64,000 nucleotides of DNA from Acinetobacter haemolyticus CIP 64.3 = MTCC 9819 (GCF_000369065.1 NZ_KB849799.1:1-64000); one strand, 5' to 3'. Shown: positions 55,009-64,000, numbered from the stretch's first letter. The notes: a model not told the origin generated them from the sequence alone. Program-made: numbers and translations.

Positions 55009-55605
55009 ATGTTAATTCGTAAATTATTTAAGTTTGAAAACGCTCATATTGTACGGAACTGTACATCAGATCGCTGTAAGCGTTCTATTCATGGTCATAG
55101 CTATAAAGTTGAGTTGCTGCTAAAAGCATCGAAGCTGGATCATGGGCAAATGGTTTATGATTTTGGCTTGTTGAAAGGCGTGATTAAAGAGCTGTTTGAT
55201 AGCTTTGATCATGCAATTTGCTATTGGCAAAAAGATGATCCAGCTTATATTGATGCATGTAAAACGTTTAGTGCACGATGGATCGCATTGCCTGTTTCGC
55301 CTTCAGCAGAGCAGTTTTCTCGTATTTTCTTCTATCTCGCTCAACAAGTGTTGAATTCAACAATTACTCAAAATGGTGAGGGTGATGTTGAAGTTTACTC
55401 GGTCATTGTTCACGAAACAGATACGGGTTATGCACAAAGTTTTCAAGAAGATATTGATAATGAGCAAATGGGTGCATTGAGCTTGGAGCAAATTATTTTT
55501 TCCGAGCAAGTTCAAGCTGAATGGAGTGATCCAAATCTGTATAAAAACTTGAAACAAGGGTTAAAATTTCAAAACCCAAATGTAGAATTACAAGTTAATA
55601 TTTAA
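55009..55605 (+). CDS. queD: 6-carboxytetrahydropterin synthase (QueD family)
   Basis: A 198-residue protein from ATG 55009 (MLIRKLFKFENAHIVRNC). Upstream in-frame codons lack a good start signal. It belongs to the 6-pyruvoyl-tetrahydropterin synthase/QueD family. Zinc ligands and the catalytic residues are in FENAHIV, CKRSIHGHSYKVELLL, DFGLLKG and FDHAICYW. QueD converts dihydroneopterin triphosphate to carboxytetrahydropterin in queuosine synthesis. It is longer than E. coli QueD (about 120 residues) because of an extended C-terminal part. Confidence 0.85.
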   Translation: MLIRKLFKFENAHIVRNCTSDRCKRSIHGHSYKVELLLKASKLDHGQMVYDFGLLKGVIKELFDSFDHAICYWQKDDPAYIDACKTFSARWIALPVSPSAEQFSRIFFYLAQQVLNSTITQNGEGDVEVYSVIVHETDTGYAQSFQEDIDNEQMGALSLEQIIFSEQVQAEWSDPNLYKNLKQGLKFQNPNVELQVNI

Positions 55606-55651
55606 TCTGTACATTTCATTCGTGAGAGTGGAGTAATTTCAAGGAATGTTG

Positions 55652-56365
55652 ATGCAATTTACTGAACAACAGCAGGACAAGTTAAGTAAAGTTCAGTTGG
55701 ATGAGTCGTGGAAAATTTCTTTATCTGACTTTCTTCTTAGTCAGAAAATGGATAATTTGCGTGAGTTTTTGCAGCAGCAAAAAAATGCTGAAAAAATAAT
55801 TTATCCTCCGAGTAAGCAGATTTTTAATGCATTGAATACAACACCTTTAAATGCGGTTAAAGTTGTAATTTTGGGTCAAGATCCTTATCACGGTCCAAAT
55901 CAAGCAAATGGTTTAAGCTTTTCGGTGCAGAGAGGGGTTGCATTACCACCATCTTTGCGTAATATTTTTCATGAATTATCTACTGATTTGGCAATACCCA
56001 TTTCTCGTCATGGTGATTTGAGTAAATGGGCAGAGCAAGGTGTTTTGCTTTTAAACAGTGTACTCACTGTTGAGGCTGGGCAGCCCACATCACATCAAAA
56101 GCAAGGTTGGGAAGAATTTACCGATGCAGTGATTGATGTGTTAAACGAACAACGAGAACATGTTGTTTTCATTTTGTGGGGGGCTTATGCACAACGCAAA
56201 GGGCAACGTATTGATCGTAATAGGCATCTTGTTTTGAGTGCAGCTCATCCATCACCATTAGCAGCAAACCGTGGTGGTTTTTTTGGCTGCAAAGTATTTT
56301 CTAAAAGTAATCATTATTTGAAACAACATGGCATTGAGCCTATAGACTGGCAATTGGACGCATAA
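55652..56365 (+). CDS. ung: Uracil-DNA glycosylase
   Basis: A 237-residue family 1 uracil-DNA glycosylase, started at ATG 55652 with AAGGA six bases upstream (another in-frame ATG is at 55646). It removes uracil from DNA to begin base excision repair. Signature motifs: [22 protein letters not shown] (catalytic Asp, given in two blocks), [10 protein letters not shown] and [14 protein letters not shown]. It overlaps the next gene by one base (TAATG). Confidence 0.97.
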   Translation: MQFTEQQQDKLSKVQLDESWKISLSDFLLSQKMDNLREFLQQQKNAEKIIYPPSKQIFNALNTTPLNAVKVVILGQDPYHGPNQANGLSFSVQRGVALPPSLRNIFHELSTDLAIPISRHGDLSKWAEQGVLLLNSVLTVEAGQPTSHQKQGWEEFTDAVIDVLNEQREHVVFILWGAYAQRKGQRIDRNRHLVLSAAHPSPLAANRGGFFGCKVFSKSNHYLKQHGIEPIDWQLDA

Positions 56366-57486
56366 TGACTTCTCCCGATTTGAATAGCTATCATCCTGAT
56401 TTGGTTATTGAGCAAGAAAAGAATGGTTGGCGAGTAATTCGTTTAAACCGCCCAAAATCATTGCATGCATTAGATGAATCTATTGTTAGTGCACTACTTA
56501 AGGTTTTTGAGCATTTTCATGAAGATGAAAGTGTTAAAGCAATTTGGTTAGATTCAACAACGCCTAAAGCATTTTGTGCAGGCGGCGATGTACGTAAGCT
56601 CCGTCAGCTTGTCATTAACAATGAGGTTGATGCCGCAAATCGTTTCTTTGAACAAGAGTATGCCTTGGATTTACTGTTACATAACTATGCTAAACCAATC
56701 GTGGTTTGGGGTGAGGGTTATGTGATGGGTGGTGGACTCGGTTTATTTATGGCTGCGCCATTTCGCTTAGTTACACCTTATTCTCGCCTTGCGATGCCAG
56801 AAATCAATATTGGATTATACCCAGATGTGGGTGGAAGTCGTTTCTTGGCAGATCGTGGTCAAATTGGTTTATTCACGGGACTGACAGGGTCGATTATGAC
56901 AGCTGCAGGTGCATTTAGTATTGGTTGGGCAACTCATATTTGTGAAGCTCAGCGAGATAATGTCTTGCAGAAAGTTTTAAATGTCGATTGGAACCACTAT
57001 CCTGCGGGTGCTTTTCGTGCCATTGATGACACGTTAAATAGTCTGCATCGTCCAGTTGCGGCAGGTCCATTGCAAAACTCTATTGATGTTATACACAGCG
57101 TTTGTCGTGGCCAAAACTTTGAGTTTGATTATCAGGCCATTATTGGATTGAGTGAAGCGAGCAGTGATTGGTTGCGTCAGGCGAGTGAGAATTTGCAAAA
57201 AGGTTCTCCAAGCACGGCGGCTATTACTTGGTTACTTTGGCAGTGGGGCAAACAAGGACATGCTTGGGATGAAGTATTTGCATTAGAGGCCCAAATTTCT
57301 GATTGGAAAATTCGCCATCCAGATTTTGTTGAAGGTGTGCGTGCGCGTTTAGTGGATAAAGATCTATCGCCTGAATGGAAAGCAACTGAAAAAATTACAT
57401 TAAAAGATATTTTGTCGGATTGTCCACCTATAACTACGATTGATAGTTGGAATGTATTGTTAAGACAATACGGTATCATTGCATAA
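56365..57486 (+). CDS. Enoyl-CoA hydratase/isomerase family protein (HIBYL-CoA hydrolase-like)
   Basis: A 373-residue crotonase-fold enzyme. The oxyanion-hole segments are TPKAFCAGGDVRKLRQ (about residues 70-85) and VMGGGLGLFMAAPFRL (about 121-136), with MPEINIGLYPDVGGSRF next. Length and the LYPDVGGS motif point to the 3-hydroxyisobutyryl-CoA hydrolase subgroup of valine breakdown, but no other valine genes are nearby. Coupled to ung (TAATG). Confidence 0.85.
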   Translation: MTSPDLNSYHPDLVIEQEKNGWRVIRLNRPKSLHALDESIVSALLKVFEHFHEDESVKAIWLDSTTPKAFCAGGDVRKLRQLVINNEVDAANRFFEQEYALDLLLHNYAKPIVVWGEGYVMGGGLGLFMAAPFRLVTPYSRLAMPEINIGLYPDVGGSRFLADRGQIGLFTGLTGSIMTAAGAFSIGWATHICEAQRDNVLQKVLNVDWNHYPAGAFRAIDDTLNSLHRPVAAGPLQNSIDVIHSVCRGQNFEFDYQAIIGLSEASSDWLRQASENLQKGSPSTAAITWLLWQWGKQGHAWDEVFALEAQISDWKIRHPDFVEGVRARLVDKDLSPEWKATEKITLKDILSDCPPITTIDSWNVLLRQYGIIA

Positions 57487-57490
57487 GGCG

Positions 57491-58003
57491 ATGAGTAATC
57501 CAGATACTTTTGATGACGAATATTGGATGCAGTTTGCTTACGAGCAAGCTGCATTAGCTGCAGAACAAGGTGAAATACCTGTTGGCGCTGTTATTGTGAG
57601 TCAATCGAAAATTATTGGGGCAGGTTACAACGCGCCAATCTTGCTTTCAGACCCAAGTGCACATGCTGAAATTCAAGCATTGCGCATGGCTTGTCAGAGC
57701 ATTCAAAACTATCGTTTGCCCGAAGATGCAACGCTTTATGTAACGCTTGAACCTTGTACTATGTGTGTAGGTGCTTTGATTCATGCGCGTATTCAACGTG
57801 TTGTATTTGCAACGCCTGAACCTAAAGCAGGTTCGCTGGTGAGTGCTCGTCAGTTACTTGATAGTGGTTATTACAATCACAAATTTGTCTTTGAACATGG
57901 GTGTATGCAAGCAAAATGTTCCGCTCAACTCAGTGATTTCTTTAAACAAAGGCGTAATCAAAAGAAACAGATCCGTTTATCTAAAACGTCCTCAAATGAT
58001 TAA
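57491..58003 (+). CDS. tadA: tRNA adenosine(34) deaminase TadA
   Basis: A 170-residue zinc-dependent deaminase started at ATG 57491, with AAGGCG just upstream. It converts A34 to inosine in tRNA-Arg(ACG). The catalytic site is HAEIQALRMA (proton-shuttling Glu) with zinc cysteines in PCTMCVGALIHARI. The C-terminal helical tail is rich in Lys and Arg. It lies four bases after the stop of the crotonase-type gene. Confidence 0.95.
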   Translation: MSNPDTFDDEYWMQFAYEQAALAAEQGEIPVGAVIVSQSKIIGAGYNAPILLSDPSAHAEIQALRMACQSIQNYRLPEDATLYVTLEPCTMCVGALIHARIQRVVFATPEPKAGSLVSARQLLDSGYYNHKFVFEHGCMQAKCSAQLSDFFKQRRNQKKQIRLSKTSSND

Positions 58004-58070
58004 AAATCTGCGATGAGTTATGGCAGACTAGCCGCTCCTATGATTTTGGTTTAATCAAAAAGGCGAAACT

Positions 58071-58511
58071 ATGCGTAATGCGATCACCATAAAAAAAGAA
58101 TTCAATGCACCGATCTCCGAAGTTTTTGATCTGTTGTCAAAACATGCAACATACAATAAGGCATTTGCACCTTTGCAAGTTGTACGAGTTAAGGACTCTA
58201 CTGATCCGCAGCGCCCAGATGGAGTGGGGTCTATTCGACGTATGGGATTTGGGCCGATTAAGCCACTTCAAGAAGAAATAACTTTGTTGGAAGAGAATAA
58301 GCGTATCGAATATAAGCTAATTAATAATCCTTTAGTTAAGCACCATTTGGGACAAATTGATTTTAGAGAGATTACGCCTTATATCACTTTAGTAACTTAT
58401 AAGATTGAATTTACAGCAAAAGCACCGCTTGTAAGTAAATTAATTCTTGCACAACTCAAAGCAGCGATTACACTAGGTTTTTCAAAGTTAGCGAAGTCGG
58501 TTGCTTCATAA
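58071..58511 (+). CDS. SRPBCC family protein
   Basis: A 146-residue START/Bet-v1-like protein with a hydrophobic ligand-binding cavity fold. The pattern is IKKEFNAPISEVFDLLSKHATYNK at the N-terminus, a central GVGSIRRMGFGPIKPLQEEI and a long amphipathic C-terminal helix. Ligand unknown. AGGCGAAACT precedes the ATG. It comes just before cmk. Confidence 0.8.
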   Translation: MRNAITIKKEFNAPISEVFDLLSKHATYNKAFAPLQVVRVKDSTDPQRPDGVGSIRRMGFGPIKPLQEEITLLEENKRIEYKLINNPLVKHHLGQIDFREITPYITLVTYKIEFTAKAPLVSKLILAQLKAAITLGFSKLAKSVAS

Positions 58512-58520
58512 GAGATGGGA

Positions 58521-59201
58521 ATGACAGTTCATATTATTACGATAGATGGTCCAAGCGGTTCAGGTAAAGGAACATTGGCAGCAAAAATAGCAGCGCATTA
58601 CGGTTTCAATTTGTTAGATTCTGGTGCGTTATATCGTTTACTTGGACTGTCATTGTTTCAACGCGGATTATTAGATCAAATTGATTCTGAATTGGAGCAA
58701 TGTATTGAATGTGCAACTCATCTCGACATTGAGTTTAAATCATCAGCCTCTGTAACACTTATCTATTTAGATGGTGTAGATGTGACCAATATAATCAGAA
58801 CAGAACAAGTTGGTGAATACGCATCAAAGGTTGCGACTGTACCAGAGTTGAGAAAAGCATTATTTGAACGTCAACGTGCTTTTATCCAAGCACCGGGTTT
58901 AGTGGCCGATGGTCGTGACATGGCGACATCAATATTTCCTGAAGCGCAAGCTAAAATCTATCTAACTGCATCTGCTGAGTCCCGTGCCGAACGTCGGGTA
59001 AAACAGTTGCAGGGTATGGGTCTTGATGCTAAAATAAACGACATTTTATCTAATATACAGGCTAGAGATAAACGAGATATGGAACGTGCTGTTGCGCCAT
59101 TAAAGCCAGCAGACGACGCATATATCATTGATAGTTCTAATATTGGCATCAATGAAGTCTTCCAATTAATGGTTGACTATATCGATAGCCGTATTCAATA
59201 G
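58521..59201 (+). CDS. cmk: Cytidylate kinase
   Basis: A 226-residue CMP/dCMP kinase started at ATG 58521 ([20 protein letters not shown]). An in-frame ATG six bases upstream is an alternative. The P-loop is [10 protein letters not shown], the CMP-binding segment [11 protein letters not shown], and the lid region includes [19 protein letters not shown]. cmk before rpsA is a widely conserved order. Confidence 0.96.
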   Translation: MTVHIITIDGPSGSGKGTLAAKIAAHYGFNLLDSGALYRLLGLSLFQRGLLDQIDSELEQCIECATHLDIEFKSSASVTLIYLDGVDVTNIIRTEQVGEYASKVATVPELRKALFERQRAFIQAPGLVADGRDMATSIFPEAQAKIYLTASAESRAERRVKQLQGMGLDAKINDILSNIQARDKRDMERAVAPLKPADDAYIIDSSNIGINEVFQLMVDYIDSRIQ

Positions 59202-59316
59202 ATAAACCATTTTATTTTCAGTTGAAGCATTGCTTGATCAGATTTTTTGGACAATGTAACAACTTAACTAAACCGGCCTTGTCTGATCCAAGACCGCGGA
59301 CTTTATCAGGTATATC

Positions 59317-60999
59317 ATGACCGAATCTTTTGCAGCCCTCTTTGAAGAAAGTGAATTAAACCTCAACGTTGAAAAGGGTGCAGTCATCCAAGGTACTGTT
59401 GTTAGTATCGACTCTGACTGGGTTACTGTTGACACTGGCCTTAAATCTGAAGGCGTTGTTGACCGTGCTGAATTTTTAAATGAACAACGTGAACTTGAAG
59501 TTCAAGTTGGCGATACTGTTGACGTAGTTGTTGAAGCGCTTGACAACGGTATGGGTCAAACAGTTTTATCACGTGAAAAAGCAAAACGTGCTGAAACTTG
59601 GACTAAACTTGAGAAAATCTTTGAAGACGGCGAAATCGTTACTGGTGTTATCTCTGGTAAGGTTAAAGGTGGTTTCACTGTTGACATCGGTCCTGTACGT
59701 GCATTCTTACCAGGTTCTTTAGTTGACACTCGTCCTATTCGTGACACAACTCACCTTGAAGGTAAAGAGTTAGAGTTCAAAGTAATCAAACTTGATGCTA
59801 AACGTAACAACGTTGTTGTATCTCGTCGTGCAGTTATGGAAGCTGAATCTTCAGCTGACCGTGAAGCATTACTTGCTCAACTTGAAGAAGGTCAAACAGT
59901 TACAGGTACAATCAAGAACCTTACTGATTACGGCGCGTTCGTTGATCTTGGCGGTATTGATGGTCTTCTACATATCACAGATATGGCTTGGAAGCGTATC
60001 AAGCACCCATCAGAAGTTGTTGAAGTTGGTCAAGAAGTTACAGTTAAAGTACTTAAGTTTGACCGCGAGCGTAACCGCGTATCTTTAGGTCTTAAGCAAT
60101 TAGGCGAAGATCCATGGTTAGCGATCATGAGCCGTTACCCTAAAGGTTCTATCGTTAAAGCACGTGTAACAAACTTAACTGATTACGGTTGCTTCGCTGA
60201 AATCGCTGAAGGCGTTGAAGGCTTAGTACACGTTTCAGAAATGGACCACACGAACAAAAACATCCACCCATCTAAAGTTGTTCAGATCGGTGACGAAGTT
60301 GATGTTATGGTTCTTGAAGTTGACGAAGAACGTCGTCGTATTTCATTGGGTATCAAACAAACTCGTGCTAACCCATGGGAAGAGTTTGCTAAAGCACATG
60401 AAAAAGGCGAAAAAGTTTCTGGTACAATCAAGTCAATCACTGACTTCGGTATCTTCATCGGCTTAAACGGTGGTATCGACGGTTTAGTTCACTTGTCTGA
60501 TATTTCTTGGAACGAACAAGGCGAAGAAGCGATTCGTCGTTACAAGAAAGGCGACACAGTTGAAGCAGTTATCTTGTCTGTAGACGCTGAAGGTAACCGT
60601 ATCAGCCTTGGTATCAAGCAATTAAACAGCGATCCATTCAATGACTTCTTGGCTGCGAATGAGCGCGGTGCTTTAGTTAAAGGTACTGTAACTGCTGTTG
60701 ATGCTAAAGGTGCTACAGTTAAATTAGCTGATGACATCGAAGCAACACTTAAAGCTTCTGAAATCAACCGTGACCGTGTTGAAGACGCAACTAAATTCCT
60801 AGAAGTTGGTCAAGAAGTTGAAGCTAAGATCATCAACGTTGATCGCAAATCTCGCTCTATCAACTTGTCTATCAAAGCGAAAGACGAAGCTGAAGAGAAA
60901 GAAGCTGTGAACAATGCTCGCCAAGCTGCTGCGACTCAAGCTGCAGAAAGCAATGGTCCTAAGACTATTGGTGACTTAATTAAAGCTCAAATGAAGTAA
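59317..60999 (+). CDS. rpsA: 30S ribosomal protein S1
   Basis: A 560-residue protein with six S1 (OB-fold) repeats of about 70-85 residues. It binds mRNA leaders at the small subunit and aids initiation. Conserved repeat segments are easy to see (for example [26 protein letters not shown] and [27 protein letters not shown], each in short blocks). Its strong codon bias (C-ending Asp, Asn, His; CGT Arg) suggests very high expression. The 115-base gap before it probably carries the autoregulated leader. Confidence 0.98.
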   Translation: MTESFAALFEESELNLNVEKGAVIQGTVVSIDSDWVTVDTGLKSEGVVDRAEFLNEQRELEVQVGDTVDVVVEALDNGMGQTVLSREKAKRAETWTKLEKIFEDGEIVTGVISGKVKGGFTVDIGPVRAFLPGSLVDTRPIRDTTHLEGKELEFKVIKLDAKRNNVVVSRRAVMEAESSADREALLAQLEEGQTVTGTIKNLTDYGAFVDLGGIDGLLHITDMAWKRIKHPSEVVEVGQEVTVKVLKFDRERNRVSLGLKQLGEDPWLAIMSRYPKGSIVKARVTNLTDYGCFAEIAEGVEGLVHVSEMDHTNKNIHPSKVVQIGDEVDVMVLEVDEERRRISLGIKQTRANPWEEFAKAHEKGEKVSGTIKSITDFGIFIGLNGGIDGLVHLSDISWNEQGEEAIRRYKKGDTVEAVILSVDAEGNRISLGIKQLNSDPFNDFLAANERGALVKGTVTAVDAKGATVKLADDIEATLKASEINRDRVEDATKFLEVGQEVEAKIINVDRKSRSINLSIKAKDEAEEKEAVNNARQAAATQAAESNGPKTIGDLIKAQMK

Positions 61000-61005
61000 T
61001 TTGTT

Positions 61006-61042
61006 AAAAAGTACGTTTCTTGTAACAGAGATGTACTTTTTT
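61006..61042 (+). terminator. Terminator after rpsA
   Basis: A hairpin with arms AAAAAGTAC (61006-61014) and GTACTTTTT (61033-61041) and an 18-base loop, ending in a T-run. It lies seven bases after the stop codon of rpsA. Confidence 0.75.
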
Positions 61043-61057
61043 ATACAAAAATACTGT

Positions 61058-61095
61058 AAACGGTAGCGTAGTAATCATGTACTGCGCTACCGTTT
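61058..61095. repeat. Second hairpin between rpsA and ihfB
   Basis: A perfect 11-bp inverted repeat, AAACGGTAGCG (61058-61068) and CGCTACCGTTT (61085-61095), with a 16-base loop. Only a short T-run follows. It could be a back-up terminator, a processing site or a dispersed palindrome. Confidence 0.6.
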
Positions 61096-61156
61096 TGTAT
61101 TTAAACAGGTTATTATTAAAAACACTGAGAAGTAGCAATAATTAAAGAGGTCATCA

Positions 61157-61459
61157 ATGACTACTGAAGCACTTAATAAATCTGATTTAATTGAACGGAT
61201 TGCACTTAAAAACCCACACTTAGCAGAACCTTTAGTTGAAGATGCTGTTAAAATTATGATTGACCAAATGATCGAAGCTCTTTCAAATGGTGATCGTATT
61301 GAAATACGTGGTTTTGGGAGCTTTGTTTTACACCATCGTGAGCCACGTTTAGGTCGTAACCCAAAAACAGGTAAAGCTGTTGATGTCGCAGCGAAAGCTG
61401 TACCACATTTTAAACCAGGTAAAGCCCTTCGTGATGCAGTAAACGAATCTGGTCAATAA
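61157..61459 (+). CDS. ihfB: Integration host factor subunit beta
   Basis: A 100-residue HU/IHF-family DNA-bending protein. Signature: [31 protein letters not shown] (about residues 48-78, in blocks), with the intercalating Pro in RNPKTG. It pairs with IhfA to bend DNA sharply in transcription, replication and recombination. AGAGG lies about 8 bases before the ATG. It follows rpsA as in E. coli. Confidence 0.95.
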   Translation: MTTEALNKSDLIERIALKNPHLAEPLVEDAVKIMIDQMIEALSNGDRIEIRGFGSFVLHHREPRLGRNPKTGKAVDVAAKAVPHFKPGKALRDAVNESGQ

Positions 61460-61474
61460 GAATTTGAGGTGTTT

Positions 61475-61834
61475 ATGCGTTATGTATTAATTGCATTACT
61501 CGTTGTCATCTTTGGTTATTCACTTGCCTTGGTGCTTCAAAACCCAACTGAGCTACCAGTTGATTTATTGTTTACTCAAGTTCCAGCAATGCGTTTAGGT
61601 TTATTGCTTCTATTGACGTTAGCATTAGGCATTGTGGTTGGACTGCTTTTAGGTGTTCAGGTTTTCCGCGTTTTCCAAACGAATTGGGAAATTAAAAGAT
61701 TGCGTAAGGATATTGATCATCTTCGCAAAGAACAAATTCAACTTGCACAACAAGCGGCTGCTGATGCTGCTGCAAGTGTAAGGCACGAAAAAACTGTATT
61801 GGATATTACCAATGAAAATAAAAGCCCATTATAA
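61475..61834 (+). CDS. LapA-family inner-membrane protein
   Basis: A 119-residue protein, ATG 61475 with GAGGT upstream. It has two transmembrane helices (residues about 2-22 and 40-65) followed by a coiled-coil helix (EIKRLRKDIDHLRKEQIQLAQQAAADA). In E. coli, LapA (YciS) acts with LapB in controlling LpxC and LPS levels. No lapB follows here; pyrF does. The last codons and stop lie within a terminator hairpin. Confidence 0.85.
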   Translation: MRYVLIALLVVIFGYSLALVLQNPTELPVDLLFTQVPAMRLGLLLLLTLALGIVVGLLLGVQVFRVFQTNWEIKRLRKDIDHLRKEQIQLAQQAAADAAASVRHEKTVLDITNENKSPL

Positions 61835-61844
61835 TATGGGCTTT
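61821..61844 (+). terminator. Terminator overlapping the lapA stop codon
   Basis: A perfect 9-bp stem, AAAGCCCAT (61821-61829) and ATGGGCTTT (61836-61844), with the TAA stop of lapA in its 6-base loop, then ATTTTT. pyrF begins 24 bases later. Confidence 0.8.
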
Positions 61845-61867
61845 ATTTTTATCGGGAAGAAAAGCTC

Positions 61868-62548
61868 TTGAGTATTATTGTTGCCCTAGACGCAAAAAGC
61901 CAATACGACGCTCTGACGATTGTGGAACAACTTGATCCTACTTTATGTCGAGTTAAAGTAGGCAAGGAGCTTTTTACTCACGAAGGACCTGCTGTTGTTA
62001 AAAGTTTGCATGATAAGGGTTTTGAAGTTTTTCTTGATTTAAAGTTTCATGATATTCCAAATACTACAGCACAAGCTGTATGCGCGGCTGCTGATTTAGG
62101 GGTGTGGATGGTGAACGTTCACGCATCTGGCGGTCGTAAGATGATGGAAACTTGTGTGGAGCGTCTTAAAGCAGGAAATTATCAAACCCAATTGATTGCA
62201 GTTACTGTTTTAACTTCGATGGGTCGTGAAGACTTGCGTGATATAGGTTTAGATATTGAGCCTGTTGAGCAAGTGCAGCGTTTAGCTAAACTCACTCAGG
62301 AAAGTGGTTTGGATGGTGTGGTTTGTTCAGCGCAAGAAGCAAAAATTCTTCGTCAAATGCTCGGCCAAGACTTCGCATTGGTTACTCCAGGAATTCGTCC
62401 AGCAGGATCAAGTGCTGATGATCAAAAGCGTATTGTGACACCGAAACAAGCGATACAAGATGGTTCTACTCATTTGGTAATTGGTCGCCCAATCACTAAA
62501 GCAGAGAATCCGACAGCGATGCTAAAATCGATTTTAGCTTCAATTTAA
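61868..62548 (+). CDS. pyrF: Orotidine 5'-phosphate decarboxylase
   Basis: A 226-residue enzyme that makes UMP from OMP in pyrimidine synthesis. It has a TTG start, as I recall for Acinetobacter PyrF. Catalytic residues appear in [21 protein letters not shown] and the [10 protein letters not shown] motif (Asp-Lys-His-Asp), with the phosphate-binding loop TPGIRP and LVIGRPIT at the end. Its stop overlaps by 4 bases the stop region of the convergent lysO. Confidence 0.96.
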   Translation: MSIIVALDAKSQYDALTIVEQLDPTLCRVKVGKELFTHEGPAVVKSLHDKGFEVFLDLKFHDIPNTTAQAVCAAADLGVWMVNVHASGGRKMMETCVERLKAGNYQTQLIAVTVLTSMGREDLRDIGLDIEPVEQVQRLAKLTQESGLDGVVCSAQEAKILRQMLGQDFALVTPGIRPAGSSADDQKRIVTPKQAIQDGSTHLVIGRPITKAENPTAMLKSILASI

Positions 62549-63462
62549 AATTTTAAGTTTAAAAATAGACTGATTAACAGTGGCGCGAGCAAGGATAAAA
62601 TTAATCCGCTCATCATGGCGTGTGGTACGTAATGCGTGCCACATGATTGTTTAACCATTGCTAAAGTTACATCCATCGACGTTGCGCCTGCACTAGAAAT
62701 TGCTGATCGTGGAAAACGCCAGCCTAAACAATACATCAATAGAATTGCAAAAATCTCTCTAAATAAATCAGTAAGCAGTGCAATACCACCAAGTTTAGCT
62801 GAGTGTAATTCAGTAAACACAATTCCTGACATTGAATACCAACCGTAGCCCTGTGCTAATGCGAGAACTTCGTTTAATTTATAGTGATCTGATAGAATAA
62901 AATAGTTAAAGATAGAAGCAAGACAAGAACCAATAATAGCAGCAACAGGAACAAGCAAAATTTTCCAACTTAACCAACTGCGATCAAATTGGGTAAAGGC
63001 GAGTTCGATACCGATTAAGAAGATAAAAATAAGTAATAGATACCAACTGTTGAATGGTATATGTACATCAAAATTTTTGATCAATAAGCCTATTGCAACA
63101 CCTATTGCAAGTGCCAAAAATGCTTTAGCGATATTTTTCAATGCATTTAAAAACAAGCGTAATGATATTTTGCCTTGAACACTTTGGCGATCAATCAGTT
63201 TATAAGTGAATAAACAAATAAAGAAAGCACCAATAGATGTTGTAAATGCAATCAGTAAAGCTGGAGGAAGAATAGCGACAGGATTTTCAATATGATTGAG
63301 GGCTTGAGTTAACTCAAAAGCTACACTGATCAATAAAATATAAGAAAAATAAGGAAGAATTTTAAAAACAAGTTGTTTTATCTGGAAAGATAAGTGAGGG
63401 GCAATAAAGTAGCCTAATGAAATTACGATAAATATTTGGAGAATCAGAATAAGAGATTGCAT
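62545..63462 (-). CDS. lysO: LysO-family lysine exporter
   Basis: A 305-residue membrane protein with about eight or more hydrophobic helices. The LysO (DUF340, YbjE) pattern is visible: [40 protein letters not shown] (about 202-241, in blocks) and [20 protein letters not shown]. coli LysO exports lysine and thialysine. The ATG lies directly after the T-run of the upstream terminator, and no Shine-Dalgarno sequence precedes it. Confidence 0.85.
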   Translation of the reverse strand: MQSLILILQIFIVISLGYFIAPHLSFQIKQLVFKILPYFSYILLISVAFELTQALNHIENPVAILPPALLIAFTTSIGAFFICLFTYKLIDRQSVQGKISLRLFLNALKNIAKAFLALAIGVAIGLLIKNFDVHIPFNSWYLLLIFIFLIGIELAFTQFDRSWLSWKILLVPVAAIIGSCLASIFNYFILSDHYKLNEVLALAQGYGWYSMSGIVFTELHSAKLGGIALLTDLFREIFAILLMYCLGWRFPRSAISSAGATSMDVTLAMVKQSCGTHYVPHAMMSGLILSLLAPLLISLFLNLKF

Positions 63463-63467
63463 AAAAA

Positions 63468-63491
63468 AAGCAGGTCACGAATAACCTGCTT
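63468..63491 (-). terminator. Terminator after the monooxygenase gene, abutting lysO
   Basis: A perfect 8-bp stem, AAGCAGGT (63468-63475) and ACCTGCTT (63484-63491), with an 8-base loop. Read on the minus strand, a run of T follows it and reaches the lysO ATG. Confidence 0.8.
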
Positions 63492-63509
63492 ATTATGAAG
63501 AATTATTGC

Positions 63510-64000
63510 TTAAGCTGCATCGACTTTTGTATCAATTGCTGTACTGATAAAATTGTAATCCGCAACATTCACCTTGCGGGTTTCTAACCAATATTTCCAA
63601 GTATACGTTGGCCACAAAGAAAAGTTTTTACCATCCGCAGCTTGATACCAACTGCTACATCCACCGGCTTGCCATACTGTGCCTTTGAGTTGTTCTTGTA
63701 CACGTTCGTTGAATTGGTCTTGAACTTCTTGTTTGACTTCAATTGCTTGAGTGCCTGTTTTATCAACTGTTTGAATCAATTGTAGAATGTAGTTTACTTG
63801 TGATTCAATCATAAAAATCACAGAGTTATGGCCAAGAATTGTGTTTGGACCTAAAAGCTGGAAAAGGTTAGGGAAGTTTTTAGTTGCAATACCATAATAA
63901 CTCTCAGCGCCATCTTTCCAAGCTTGTTTAAGCTCAATGCCATTTCGACCCACACAGTCAAAATGTTTTAAGTAGATACGTGGATCCGTAATAAAACCTG
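63510..64000 (-). CDS. Flavin-containing (Baeyer-Villiger-type) monooxygenase, C-terminal part
   Basis: The C-terminal 163 residues or so of a gene that runs off the right edge; no internal start is implied. The frame continues to the window end and begins with FITDPRIYLKHFDCVGRNGI. The segments FPNLFQLLGPNTILGHNSVIFMIESQVNYI and WQAGGCSSWYQAADGKNFSLWPTYTWKYW are characteristic of class B FAD/NADPH monooxygenases, which insert oxygen next to ketones. Substrate and length are unknown because the FAD- and NADPH-binding parts are outside. Confidence 0.88.
   Translation of the reverse strand, partial: GFITDPRIYLKHFDCVGRNGIELKQAWKDGAESYYGIATKNFPNLFQLLGPNTILGHNSVIFMIESQVNYILQLIQTVDKTGTQAIEVKQEVQDQFNERVQEQLKGTVWQAGGCSSWYQAADGKNFSLWPTYTWKYWLETRKVNVADYNFISTAIDTKVDAA

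Noticed and set aside
57177..57554. A 125-codon minus-strand frame across the crotonase-type gene and tadA
   Set aside because: It is antisense to two well-supported genes, has no ribosome binding site and shows no recognisable domain.
59528..60466. Plus-strand reading frames of 60-100 codons overlapping rpsA (59528-59722, 59792-60088, 60278-60466)
   Set aside because: They lie in another frame of rpsA and are leucine/valine-rich artefacts of its strong codon bias and repeated S1 domains.
1..64000. CRISPR arrays, tRNA or rRNA genes, prophage genes
   Set aside because: No regularly spaced repeats, cloverleaf-like sequences ending in CCA, rRNA-like stretches or phage structural genes were recognised on reading both strands.

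Overview
The window is a stretch of gammaproteobacterial chromosome that is almost certainly Acinetobacter (Moraxellaceae). The base composition is AT-rich. Core proteins read like Acinetobacter orthologues (RhlB, QueD, PyrF with a TTG start, AmgK/MurU). The gene order rsmG-parA-parB-exbB/D-like-msbA-lpxK-kdsB-holB and the cmk-rpsA-ihfB-lapA-pyrF block also fit. The single insertion sequence is an IS5-family element of 1039 bp. The long pseudopilin leaders suggest a species other than A. baumannii, but I cannot name it.

Layout. 1-1090: two small AT-rich exported proteins on the minus strand. 1091-8143: an Lrp regulator divergent from a LysE exporter, then dapC, glnD, purT and a tautomerase-like gene on the minus strand. 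8337-12559: a lipoprotein, a CNNM/CBS membrane protein, a Crp/Fnr regulator split by the IS element with a 9-bp target duplication, and an Mpo1-like protein. 12629-20257 (minus): ychF, then a sulfur-scavenging operon of two tandem SfnB-type flavoproteins, an FMN-dependent monooxygenase and a MetQNI-type ABC importer. 20616-25569 (plus): a GST, an unknown gene, pepD and a hipBA-type toxin-antitoxin pair with a clear palindromic operator. 25573-32704: a DUF2157 membrane protein and an alpha/beta hydrolase; a yaaA-led plus-strand group; then DUF423-thiS-thiG, rpoH and a TusA-like gene on the minus strand. 33082-39629: a cold-shock protein, rhlB and fba on the plus strand, then lptD-surA on the minus strand. 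39748-49546 (plus): amgK-murU, rsmG-parA-parB, exbB/exbD-like genes, msbA-lpxK-kdsB and holB. 49690-54923 (plus): an exported protein, pilZ, tatD, a TetR regulator and gspHIJK. 55009-62548 (plus): queD, ung, an enoyl-CoA hydratase-like gene, tadA, an SRPBCC protein, cmk-rpsA-ihfB-lapA-pyrF. 62545-64000 (minus): lysO and the 3' end of a Baeyer-Villiger-type monooxygenase.

How the genes work together. Most of the window is housekeeping: envelope biogenesis (lptD/surA, msbA/lpxK/kdsB, amgK/murU, gspHIJK), nitrogen signalling (glnD), chromosome segregation (parAB), thiamine synthesis, translation and replication. Accessory content is limited to the IS element, the HipBA-type module, the sulfur operon and the small left-edge genes.

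The most unusual signal is in gspH, gspI and gspJ. All three consecutive pseudopilin genes carry the same in-frame repeat immediately before the prepilin-peptidase cleavage site. It is 57/59 identical between gspH and gspJ. At DNA level it forms a nested inverted repeat, and it lengthens the leader peptides to 31-45 residues. The neighbouring gspK lacks it. I know of no description of this element. No tRNA, rRNA, CRISPR array or prophage was seen.
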